Positions 1-7,611 of a DNA stretch of 45,379 bases are shown in pieces (the first letter of the stretch is position 1; every line of letters begins with the position of its first letter). The stretch lies in contig CAMDGB010000017.1 of assembly GCA_945897915.1 (NCBI GenBank), positions 1-45,379 on the forward strand, given 5' to 3'. This DNA is from Chryseobacterium gleum (GTDB taxonomy: Bacteria; Bacteroidota; Bacteroidia; Flavobacteriales; Flavobacteriaceae). Under the pieces are notes generated by a model. The model was given only the letters and a program-made list of their open reading frames with translations. It searched no databases and was not told the origin of the DNA. A program made the position numbers and the translations under genes.

Positions 1-3000
1 AAAACGACGACTATCTGTAGTGGTGACGCTTTTACTGTTATTCCGTTAAACAATGCTCCAACAGAAATTGTTCCAAATAATATAACATATACTTGGAGTG
101 TTTTAGATAATCCAGATGTTACAGGAGAAATAAATGGCGGGCCACAAGCGTCTATAAGTCAGGTATTAACAAATACTACCAATATAGATCAAATTGTTGT
201 TTATACCGTTACACCAGTCTCGGGTACATGTATTGGTAATACATTTACTGTTACAGTAACTGTTAATCCTAGACCAAAAATTTTAGATAAACAATTGGAA
301 ACTTGCAGCGGCGAATCATTTAGTTATTTACCTATTGATAATGCTCCAACAGAGATTATACCACTAGGGACAACTTATTCTTGGACATTTGTAGATAATG
401 TAAATGTTACTGGTGAAGCAAATGGTATAAATCAATTACAATTTGTACAGTTAAATTTAATAAATATTACAAACATAAATCAGATTGTGGTTTATACTGT
501 AACAGCTACTTCTGGTTCTTGTTCAAGTACTTTTGAAATTCAATTGACTGTTAAACCTAAACCTTTTGTGCCGAATCCTTCTGGATTAACAGATACAAGA
601 TGTAGTGGTGATACATTTGTAGTAATTCCACAAAATGGTATTCCAACATCAGCGACCATAGTTCCTGCGGGAACAACTTATAGTTGGACTTATGTTGATA
701 ATCCTAATGTTACAGGTGAATCAAATGGATTTAATCAGCCAACAATTACACAAGTATTAACCAATTTAACCAATGTTAATCAAAGTGTTCAATATACGGT
801 AACACCTTTAAGTGGAACTTGTCAAGGTCTTCCATTTACAGTTGTGTTTTGGGTAGAACCTAAACCATTTATACCTAATGTGATTGAAACAGTATGCGAC
901 GGTAGTTCATTTATACTGACACCTGTAAATGGTTCAGTACCAACTACCAATACCATTGTTCCTAATATAACATTATATTCTTGGACTGCTTGGACTGCTA
1001 CTACATCCGGAAATGTTACAGGTTTCATAACGGGATCCAATCAACCATTTTTTAATAGTGGTATATTAGTAAATAATGACCTTACAGTACAAACGGTAAT
1101 TTATACAGTTACTCCAACTTATTTTGTACCATCAAATCCTGGTGTTCCAAGATGTATTGGAGATCCATTTACAATTACAGTGTCTGTTAATCCAGGAGTT
1201 GACGATAATGCAGTTATTACTAATATCGCATGTAGTTATAGTCCGCTATATGGAGGAAGTATTATTTTAAATCCTGTTGGAGTTGGACCATTAACTTATG
1301 TTTGGACTTATACAGGAACTGGAATAAACGCCATAACCAACCCTGCATTACAAAACCAATTAAATTTATGTCCTGGAAATTATCAAGTTCAAATTACTGA
1401 TGCATTAAATTGTATCTATACGTTTAATTATGTGATTCAGCCACCAACTCCAATAGTGAGTTCACTTGTAACATTACAAAATATTTCTTGTAATAATGTT
1501 AATATACCGCCGTGTGATGGTTATATTGAATTAGCAGTAACAGGTGGAACACCATTCGCTACTCCAAACCCTACTACAGGGCAAGTTTATACATTTGAAT
1601 GGTATAAAGAAACCCCATTAGGATCTGGAAACTTCACGTTAATAACATCAGGAAGCCCAATATTAATGAATGCTTGTGTTGGTAATTATAAATTAAAAGT
1701 TGTTGATGCGAATGGATGTATTCATTGGTCGGTTCCATATTTAATTGAAAATCAGTTTACCTTAATCAATTTGGTTGAAAATATTTCAAATTATAATACT
1801 TTTGAAATTAGTTGTTTTGGGACAAATACTGGTTATGTTCATAATGTATTATCAGGTGGTTCAGGAACCTATAATTATGTGTTTTTGAATCAAACGACAG
1901 GAGTTATTATTTCACAGGGTGTTATTAATGCTCCTATACCGACCCCTCCTGGTACTGTGAATTTAAACTTTGATAATCTTTTTTCTGGAACGTATCAGTT
2001 AACTATAACAGATCCATTTTGCCCAAACAACATAGTGAGGACTTATGTATTAGATCAACCAACTGCACTTCAATCATCAAGCACGTTGGTTTCACTCCCA
2101 GTTCAATGTTATAACGGAACAGCTACTTATACCGTAACAGCTACTGGTGGGGTTGCTCCATATACTGGGACAGGAAATTACATATTAGCCGCAGGTGTTC
2201 ACACTATATTGATAACTGATGCTAATGGATGTCCAACTACACAAGTAATTACAGTTACTCAGCCAACAGTACTTGATCCACAAGTTGTACTTACAAGTCC
2301 TATTTTATGTTTTGGAGGAACTGCCCAAGTTACAGTGTCAGCAACAGGAGGAACAGGAGCCTATACAGGAACAGGAACTTTTACTGTTACAGCAGGAGGA
2401 CCTTATAATTATACAGTAACTGATGCCAATGGTTGTACGAAACAAGTTTCTATTACAGTTACTCAACCAAGTCAATTAACTTTTGTTATTGATTCGGCTC
2501 AAAACCCAACTTGTAGTCCTGATCGTTCATATTCAAATGGTTCAATTTGTATTACAATTAGTGGAGGAACAAATCCAACTCCAATTGGAGCAGGATGGGT
2601 AAATATTGGTGGTAACAAATGGTGTCTTAACAATCTTTCTGCAGGAAATTATGTAATTAATGTTACTGATGTAAATAGTTGTGCTTCAACTGGTGTTCAA
2701 AATGTCACACTAACAAGACCAACACCTTTACAAGCATTTATAAATACTAATATCCAGGTCAATTGTGCTACTTCTACAGTAACACAAAATAATTATGTAT
2801 TTGCCAATGGAGGTACCCCTCCATATACATTTACTTGGTCTGGAGGAGTAGCATGTAATCCAGCTAATCCGCAATGTATGACAACTACTATAAATGGTAA
2901 TTATATTGCTTATGTGAATGATGCTGAAGGTATTGCAAATGGATGTCCACCGATAGAAGTACCATTTGTAGTAAATTTAATTGAAATAGGTAAACCATCA

Positions 3001-3534
3001 TTTACTTACTCTTCATATGCATCTATTAACTGCGGTTCATTAGCAATTAAAGATCCAATATTATTTACGAATACTTCAACAGGTGATTATTCAACGTTAA
3101 ACTGGTTTGTAAACGGAGTTTTAGTATCAAATCTAGAAACATTTACATATGAATTTGATGAAGTAGGAGACTATACTGTAACGCTTACAGTAAATTATAC
3201 AATAGCTGGTATTACCTGTACGTATTCTGCGACAGAAGTATTAAGCATTACTAATGGATATGATATAGTAATCCCTAATGCATTTACTCCAAATGGAGAT
3301 GGTGTAAATGATACCATAAGACCTGTATATAAATGTATGGATAAAATGGAAATGAGTGTATATGATACTTGGGGTTCACTATTGTATTTTGAGGAAGATA
3401 CAGATTTAAAAGGATGGGATGGAACTATTAATGGTAAGGAAGCTGAAAATGGCAACTATATCATTGTAGTTCGTGCTACCACTTTTGCAGGAAAAGATTT
3501 ATTTATTAATGGTCCAGTTACACTTATAAAATAG
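1..3534 (+). CDS. Large repeat adhesin, SprB-like, with type B T9SS sorting domain (5' end missing)
   Basis: The reading frame is open from base 1, so the true start lies upstream; the TTG at 295 is only an internal codon. Four copies of a roughly 95-residue PKD-like repeat come first (about 1-294, 295-597, 598-886, 887-1200), each with a Cys-Ser/Asp-Gly opening, a TYSWT-like strand, a VTGE-NG loop and a YTVTP strand. SprB-type repeats with GGT-PY and VTDANGC motifs follow (about 1200-2990), then a PKD domain (about 2995-3250). The end, from IPNAFTPNGDGVND onward, is the gliding-motility C-terminal (CHU_C, type B) sorting domain. Such proteins are exported by T9SS and act as surface adhesins. 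The SprF-like gene begins 2 bases after the stop, as in known SprB/SprF pairs. Ligand unknown. Confidence 0.93.
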   Translation, partial: KTTTICSGDAFTVIPLNNAPTEIVPNNITYTWSVLDNPDVTGEINGGPQASISQVLTNTTNIDQIVVYTVTPVSGTCIGNTFTVTVTVNPRPKILDKQLETCSGESFSYLPIDNAPTEIIPLGTTYSWTFVDNVNVTGEANGINQLQFVQLNLINITNINQIVVYTVTATSGSCSSTFEIQLTVKPKPFVPNPSGLTDTRCSGDTFVVIPQNGIPTSATIVPAGTTYSWTYVDNPNVTGESNGFNQPTITQVLTNLTNVNQSVQYTVTPLSGTCQGLPFTVVFWVEPKPFIPNVIETVCDGSSFILTPVNGSVPTTNTIVPNITLYSWTAWTATTSGNVTGFITGSNQPFFNSGILVNNDLTVQTVIYTVTPTYFVPSNPGVPRCIGDPFTITVSVNPGVDDNAVITNIACSYSPLYGGSIILNPVGVGPLTYVWTYTGTGINAITNPALQNQLNLCPGNYQVQITDALNCIYTFNYVIQPPTPIVSSLVTLQNISCNNVNIPPCDGYIELAVTGGTPFATPNPTTGQVYTFEWYKETPLGSGNFTLITSGSPILMNACVGNYKLKVVDANGCIHWSVPYLIENQFTLINLVENISNYNTFEISCFGTNTGYVHNVLSGGSGTYNYVFLNQTTGVIISQGVINAPIPTPPGTVNLNFDNLFSGTYQLTITDPFCPNNIVRTYVLDQPTALQSSSTLVSLPVQCYNGTATYTVTATGGVAPYTGTGNYILAAGVHTILITDANGCPTTQVITVTQPTVLDPQVVLTSPILCFGGTAQVTVSATGGTGAYTGTGTFTVTAGGPYNYTVTDANGCTKQVSITVTQPSQLTFVIDSAQNPTCSPDRSYSNGSICITISGGTNPTPIGAGWVNIGGNKWCLNNLSAGNYVINVTDVNSCASTGVQNVTLTRPTPLQAFINTNIQVNCATSTVTQNNYVFANGGTPPYTFTWSGGVACNPANPQCMTTTINGNYIAYVNDAEGIANGCPPIEVPFVVNLIEIGKPSFTYSSYASINCGSLAIKDPILFTNTSTGDYSTLNWFVNGVLVSNLETFTYEFDEVGDYTVTLTVNYTIAGITCTYSATEVLSITNGYDIVIPNAFTPNGDGVNDTIRPVYKCMDKMEMSVYDTWGSLLYFEEDTDLKGWDGTINGKEAENGNYIIVVRATTFAGKDLFINGPVTLIK

Positions 3535-3536
3535 TT

Positions 3537-4523
3537 ATGAAAAAGAAAATATATAAAATAGTTGTATTGTATTTATTTACAAATTTATGTTTCGCACAAG
3601 ATCCAATATTTACTCAATTTTTTATGGTTCCTGAAACATTAAATGCTGGATTTACAGGTGCAAAAGGTTCGACAAATGCGGGTATTATTCACAGAACCCA
3701 ATGGCCTGGTCTTGATTTTAGTGTAAATACTCAATTTGCCTACGTTAATAATTGGTTTGAAGAAATTAATAGTGGTTTAGGGTTTTCTATATTAAATCAT
3801 AAAGAAACTAAAACTAGGTATGATTTTACGCAAGCGAATATAAATTATTGTTACGCAGTTAATTTATATGATGATTGGTATTTTAGACCAAGTATATCTC
3901 TTGGTTTTGGAGCTAAAGATTTTAGTTTTAATAATTTATTATTAGAAGATCAAGTAAATATTTATGATGGTGTTATTAATACTACAAGTATGGATCCGAT
4001 TCAGTTAAATGATAAATTAAATTTCTTTGATTTTGGTGCTGCATTTTTAATTAATAATAATAATTCTTGGTTTGGATTAAATCTTAGACATCTAAATAAA
4101 CCAAATATTTCTTTAAAATATCAAGGTAATGGAGGTTTAGATATATTTTTATCTGCACATGCAGCTTATCAAATTCAAAGAAGTGAATATACTAGAAATT
4201 ATGATGAAGAAGGATTGTATTTATTGAGTAATTTTATGATGCAGGGTCCATATAACAGATTAGATGTTGGAACTCAATATGTATTTGATAAATTTTCATT
4301 TGCCGTATTAGCTGCAACAAATCCAATGAAAGCATCTCCCCAAAGTCATTTTTTAACATCTATTAATGCTAATGTTGGATTTAAATGGGAAGGTTGGAAA
4401 TTTGGTTATTCATATGATTTTAATATGAGTAAAATTGGTCCAACAGGTGGAGTATATGAAATATCAATTGCTTTTGATTTTGGAAATAGTAGAAACTGTT
4501 TCGGATGTCCAACGTATTATTAA
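3537..4523 (+). CDS. PorP/SprF family type IX secretion system membrane protein
   Basis: The 328-residue product has a short signal peptide ending near CFAQ, then the family opening (DPIFTQFFMVPETLNAGFTG) and aromatic-rich alternating strands typical of the PorP/SprF outer-membrane barrel. In Flavobacterium johnsoniae, SprF is needed to secrete SprB, and type B sorting domains generally depend on such a partner. Here the gene starts 2 bases after the adhesin stop, so the two are almost certainly co-transcribed and this protein is inferred to be the dedicated partner of that adhesin. The final residues carry an unusual Cys pair (NCFGCPTYY). A good hairpin terminator follows. Confidence 0.95.
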   Translation: MKKKIYKIVVLYLFTNLCFAQDPIFTQFFMVPETLNAGFTGAKGSTNAGIIHRTQWPGLDFSVNTQFAYVNNWFEEINSGLGFSILNHKETKTRYDFTQANINYCYAVNLYDDWYFRPSISLGFGAKDFSFNNLLLEDQVNIYDGVINTTSMDPIQLNDKLNFFDFGAAFLINNNNSWFGLNLRHLNKPNISLKYQGNGGLDIFLSAHAAYQIQRSEYTRNYDEEGLYLLSNFMMQGPYNRLDVGTQYVFDKFSFAVLAATNPMKASPQSHFLTSINANVGFKWEGWKFGYSYDFNMSKIGPTGGVYEISIAFDFGNSRNCFGCPTYY

Positions 4524-4550
4524 AAAAATAGATATTCATAAAATAATATG

Positions 4551-4577
4551 GGGATGGTTAAACGCATCCCTTTTTTT
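4551..4577 (+). terminator. Rho-independent terminator of the adhesin-sprF pair
   Basis: Stem GGGATG / CATCCC with an 8-base loop, followed directly by seven T residues, 27 bases after the sprF-like stop codon. Confidence 0.85.
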
Positions 4578-4617
4578 ATTTTATGAAAATTTAAGTAAAA
4601 CCCTATTTTTCGTTAAT

Positions 4618-5538
4618 TTATTTAAATATGTTTTTGTAAACCAGCGGTGTTTCGTCCATATACAATTTCCCAATTTCTTTGTGTGATTTTATAAAATATT
4701 CTTTTAAAATATCTGGAGCAATAATTTTACAATTATACATCCAGTAAAAAATCCATCCAATTAATTCTCTATTAATTCCACAGACTAATTCCATTGTAAA
4801 AGTGTTTTTATTTTTTGTAAATTTCTGAGATTCATGCCAGAAATGTTCTTTTATAAAGTTTCCTGTAACATGAGAAAATTCAAGTATTATAGTATACGTT
4901 TCATTATTTATATTTTTTGAAACTCCAAACCTTTTTGAAATTTCAACATTGAAATTTGACTCTATGTCATTTAAATCAAAATTTGACTTACGTTCTATTA
5001 ATTGTAAATAATTTAATTGTAAAATATCATAGATTTCAATTTTTTTTTCTTTTATATTAAATCCACCTAAATAAATTGATCCCCTATGTTTTATAATTTT
5101 AATAGGTATTAATTTAATATTTTTTTGATTAAAGTTATGATTGTCTCCTGTAACGTCATTTCTTAATTCTTTTATTAGTATGTTTTTTGATTCGTTAAAT
5201 GCTTCATTTATAATTGTTAAATTTTCATCAATTAAATTTACACTCAATAAATTAAAAAAGTTAGAATTTATACTATTTTTCTCAATATTCACAATTTTTT
5301 TTGATGATTTTACTTTAACTTTTAAAATTTTAAAATGGATATTTTTTTCACTACTTCTATATTTAATTAAATTTTCATCACTTTTTAATAACAAGTGTAA
5401 TTCCTTAAAATCCCTTTGTAATTGACGAATTCCAATAGCATAATTTTGTTTTTCAAAAAAAACTATAATGTCATTATATGAACATGATTTTTTTAATAGT
5501 AATGTATAAATTTGCTTTAATCGATTTATTTGATTCAT
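4618..5538 (-). CDS. WYL-domain transcriptional regulator
   Basis: The 306-residue protein begins with a winged-helix region (NRLKQIYTLL...RQLQRDFKEL, residues 1-50) in which RQLQRDFKEL is the recognition-helix pattern of YafY/DeoR-like WYL proteins. The WYL fold spans about residues 140-230, although the literal Trp-Tyr-Leu triad is not obvious. The C-terminal part (ISKRFGV..., FSH-TGNFIKEHFWH, then a region ending IKSHKEIGKLY) is the usual WYL C-terminal extension. WYL regulators bind small ligands or nucleic acid and often control adjacent genes. This one is transcribed away from the T9SS/tail-fibre operon at 5641, and a perfect dyad lies between them. It is very A+T rich and Asn/Lys/Ile rich. 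A fragment of a second copy of its 3' end lies at 11061-11099. Confidence 0.85.
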   Translation of the reverse strand: MNQINRLKQIYTLLLKKSCSYNDIIVFFEKQNYAIGIRQLQRDFKELHLLLKSDENLIKYRSSEKNIHFKILKVKVKSSKKIVNIEKNSINSNFFNLLSVNLIDENLTIINEAFNESKNILIKELRNDVTGDNHNFNQKNIKLIPIKIIKHRGSIYLGGFNIKEKKIEIYDILQLNYLQLIERKSNFDLNDIESNFNVEISKRFGVSKNINNETYTIILEFSHVTGNFIKEHFWHESQKFTKNKNTFTMELVCGINRELIGWIFYWMYNCKIIAPDILKEYFIKSHKEIGKLYMDETPLVYKNIFK

Positions 5539-5556
5539 ATTTTTTTATTTTATGCG

Positions 5557-5587
5557 ACAAGATAAGTCGTTTTTAATTAAAATGCAA
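5557..5587 (-). promoter_or_regulatory. Promoter of the WYL regulator
   Basis: On the minus strand TTG (5587-5585, the end of one dyad arm) is followed after 20 bases by TATCTTGT (5564-5557), close to the TAnnTTTG -7 box. The start codon at 5538 is about 19 bases further on. Confidence 0.5.
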
Positions 5588-5596
5588 TTTTGCATT
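5581..5596. promoter_or_regulatory. Perfect 7-bp dyad between divergent genes, candidate operator
   Basis: AATGCAA, two T bases, TTGCATT. The dyad lies in the 102-base gap between the WYL regulator and the operon start, and each half contains the TTG of one of the two divergent promoters. A protein bound here could block or tilt both. Reading it as an operator is inference from position and symmetry. Confidence 0.5.
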
Positions 5597-5615
5597 GTTT
5601 TTTATTTTAATTTTG
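5590..5615 (+). promoter_or_regulatory. Promoter of the T9SS/tail-fibre operon
   Basis: TAATTTTG (5608-5615) matches the TAnnTTTG -7 consensus exactly. TTG at 5590-5592 lies 15 bases upstream, shorter than the usual 17-23. The first start codon is about 25 bases downstream. Confidence 0.6.
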
Positions 5616-5640
5616 TAGTATTAATTCTAAATTATTGATG

Positions 5641-6111
5641 ATGAAATTTTTTACTTTTTTAATGTTACTAGTTTGTAGCTCATTTTTCGCACAATCCATT
5701 TCTAAGCAAGTAATAGGTACTGCTGGAAAAACACAAACCAATTCCAATCTTAAAGTTTCTTGGACAACTGGAGAACCGGTAGTAGGTTTAATGACCGCAG
5801 GAGGCAATCAATTAGGTAATGGCTATTATCCTGCAATGGATATACAAGCATTGAGTATTGATGATGTTACTTTGAATGTAGAAATAATGCTATATCCCAA
5901 CCCAGTCTCACAATCTTTGTATGTTTCACACCCTGAGTTGAACTCATTTGGAATTCAAATAGTTGATTTAAATGGAAAGCAAGTTTATTCTGGTACTATC
6001 AGCAAAGACCAGCCGCTTGATGTTTCCAATTATTCACAAGGGATGTATTTAATTACTATTGAAAATAAAGAAGCAAATAAAAAAAATACGTATAAAATTA
6101 TTAAGAAATAA
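5641..6111 (+). CDS. Small secreted protein with type A T9SS sorting domain
   Basis: The 156-residue product has a signal peptide (MKFFTFLMLLVCSSFFAQ), about 55 residues of a short conserved passenger (QVIGTAGKTQTNS...SWTTGEPVVG...GNGYYPAM) and a type A sorting domain from about residue 80 (LYPNPVSQSLYV ... VDLNGKQVYSG ... YSQGMYLITI). ATG occurs at 5638 and 5641; 5641 gives the normal MK start, and both lie about 25 bases after the -7 box. Type A domains send proteins through T9SS, usually with cleavage and attachment to surface lipopolysaccharide. The stop overlaps the next start (TAATG), so it is the first gene of the operon to 10816. The passenger is almost too short for an enzyme; its role is unknown. 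Confidence 0.85.
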   Translation: MKFFTFLMLLVCSSFFAQSISKQVIGTAGKTQTNSNLKVSWTTGEPVVGLMTAGGNQLGNGYYPAMDIQALSIDDVTLNVEIMLYPNPVSQSLYVSHPELNSFGIQIVDLNGKQVYSGTISKDQPLDVSNYSQGMYLITIENKEANKKNTYKIIKK

Positions 6112-7607
6112 TGAAAAAACTATTCACCCTTTTAGCATTAGTAATTACACTAATTACTTTTGCCCAAGCCCCACAAGGCTTTAATTACCAAGCAACAGTT
6201 AGAAATAGCACAGGTGCTTTAATTGTTAACCAAATTGTTTTAGTAAAGTTTAATATTTATCAAAACACAGCAACCGGAACCTTAGTATATAGTGAAAATC
6301 AAAGCACCAATACCGATGATTTAGGACATATTGCATTAGTGGTTGGCCAAGGTACCGCAACTACAGGAACATTTTCAAGTATAAACTGGGGAGCAGGAAA
6401 TTATTATTTAGGTATTGAATTAAATTCTGGTAGTGGTTATGTTACTATGGGAACTACTCAATTATTAAGTGTGCCTTATGCTTTGTATTCTCAAAATGCA
6501 GGTTCAGCAATGGTTCCAACTATACAACAAGTATTAGATTCTGGAAATATTGCCACTAAAACAACAAACACTACGGAAGGTTCTTCTCTAAGAATCAACA
6601 CAATAGGTGGATCAACTAGTGGTGAGTTCTATTACGGAATAAGAAGTCATATTGATGGTACCAACGGAAATAATAGAGGGATTTTAGCTGCTTCAAACGG
6701 GGTTAGTCAAGGAGTAAATTGGGGATTAACAAGTTATGCATCTAATTCAGCAATTGAAAATATCGGGGTTTATGCAAGAGGTAATACTCTTGCAGGCACT
6801 GTCAGTTCTGGTCACAATACTGGAGTACAAGGCGTTGCATATGGATCAATTAATGGTAACGACAATCGAGGTACTATTGGTTATGCAAGTGGCGTTACCG
6901 CAACTGGAAGAAATTATGGAATTACAGGTGCGTCAAAAGGATCTGAAGTTTTTAACATTGCCGTTGGAGCATATTCTGAATTGGGAAATACAACAAATGG
7001 AACTAATTATGGGGTAAGCGCTCGAGCTTCTTCAGTTACAACTACTGGTACGAACTATGGAATTTATAGTGAAGCAAGTAATGGAGCCACAAATTATGCT
7101 GGTTTTTTTAATGGTAATGTAACAATTACTGGAAATTTTGTGCAACCTTCTGACAGAAAATTAAAGAAAGATATTAAACCTTTTGTTTCTGCTTTAGAAA
7201 AAATAAATGCGTTGTCACCGGTTACTTATTATTATAAAAATGAAAAAGAATCGGGTATTAATTTACCAACAAATTTACAATATGGATTTATTGCTCAAGA
7301 TTTAGAAACAGTTTTCCCTGAATTGGTTACAAATCAAGTGATTAATTTGTCAACTACAGGTAACGGAGGTAACAAAAAAGCTTCAATTGATCCTGATGAA
7401 GATGGATTAGTTTCTGAAAATGAAGTTGCGACAGTCACTCCTATTGAAAATAAATCCAAAGAAGAATTTAAAGGAATTAATTACACTGGATTAATTTCTG
7501 TTTTAACAGAGGCAATAAAAGAGCAACAAGTATTAATACTTGAGTTAAAAAAACAAAATGAATTATTGACAAAAAGAATCAATATAATTGAGAATAAATT
7601 AAAATAA
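6111..7607 (+). CDS. Secreted tail-fibre domain protein with S74 endosialidase chaperone
   Basis: The 498-residue product has a signal peptide (cleaved after about residue 19, FAQ) and then the shared head module (APQGFNYQATVRN to LLSVPYALY, residues 20-125). A Gly/Asn-rich repetitive shaft follows (about 165-335, recurring NYGI and NRGI turns, probably beta-helical). The C-terminal domain begins at Ser347 (SDRKLKKDI), the signature of the S74 intramolecular chaperone, which trimerises the shaft and cuts itself off at that Ser. A coiled-coil helix closes the protein (EQQVLILELKKQNELLTKRI). S74 domains are known from phage tail spikes and many bacterial surface proteins. No T9SS domain is seen, so the surface route is unclear. 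The start overlaps the preceding stop by one base. Confidence 0.88.
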   Translation: MKKLFTLLALVITLITFAQAPQGFNYQATVRNSTGALIVNQIVLVKFNIYQNTATGTLVYSENQSTNTDDLGHIALVVGQGTATTGTFSSINWGAGNYYLGIELNSGSGYVTMGTTQLLSVPYALYSQNAGSAMVPTIQQVLDSGNIATKTTNTTEGSSLRINTIGGSTSGEFYYGIRSHIDGTNGNNRGILAASNGVSQGVNWGLTSYASNSAIENIGVYARGNTLAGTVSSGHNTGVQGVAYGSINGNDNRGTIGYASGVTATGRNYGITGASKGSEVFNIAVGAYSELGNTTNGTNYGVSARASSVTTTGTNYGIYSEASNGATNYAGFFNGNVTITGNFVQPSDRKLKKDIKPFVSALEKINALSPVTYYYKNEKESGINLPTNLQYGFIAQDLETVFPELVTNQVINLSTTGNGGNKKASIDPDEDGLVSENEVATVTPIENKSKEEFKGINYTGLISVLTEAIKEQQVLILELKKQNELLTKRINIIENKLK

Positions 7608-7611
7608 TTCT

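Noticed and set aside
295..297. TTG as start of the adhesin gene
   Set aside because: The frame is open to base 1 and the upstream bases encode another copy of the same repeat.
5581..5596. The dyad as a terminator
   Set aside because: It lies between divergent starts, so no transcript needs to end there; the T run after it is part of a generally T-rich promoter.
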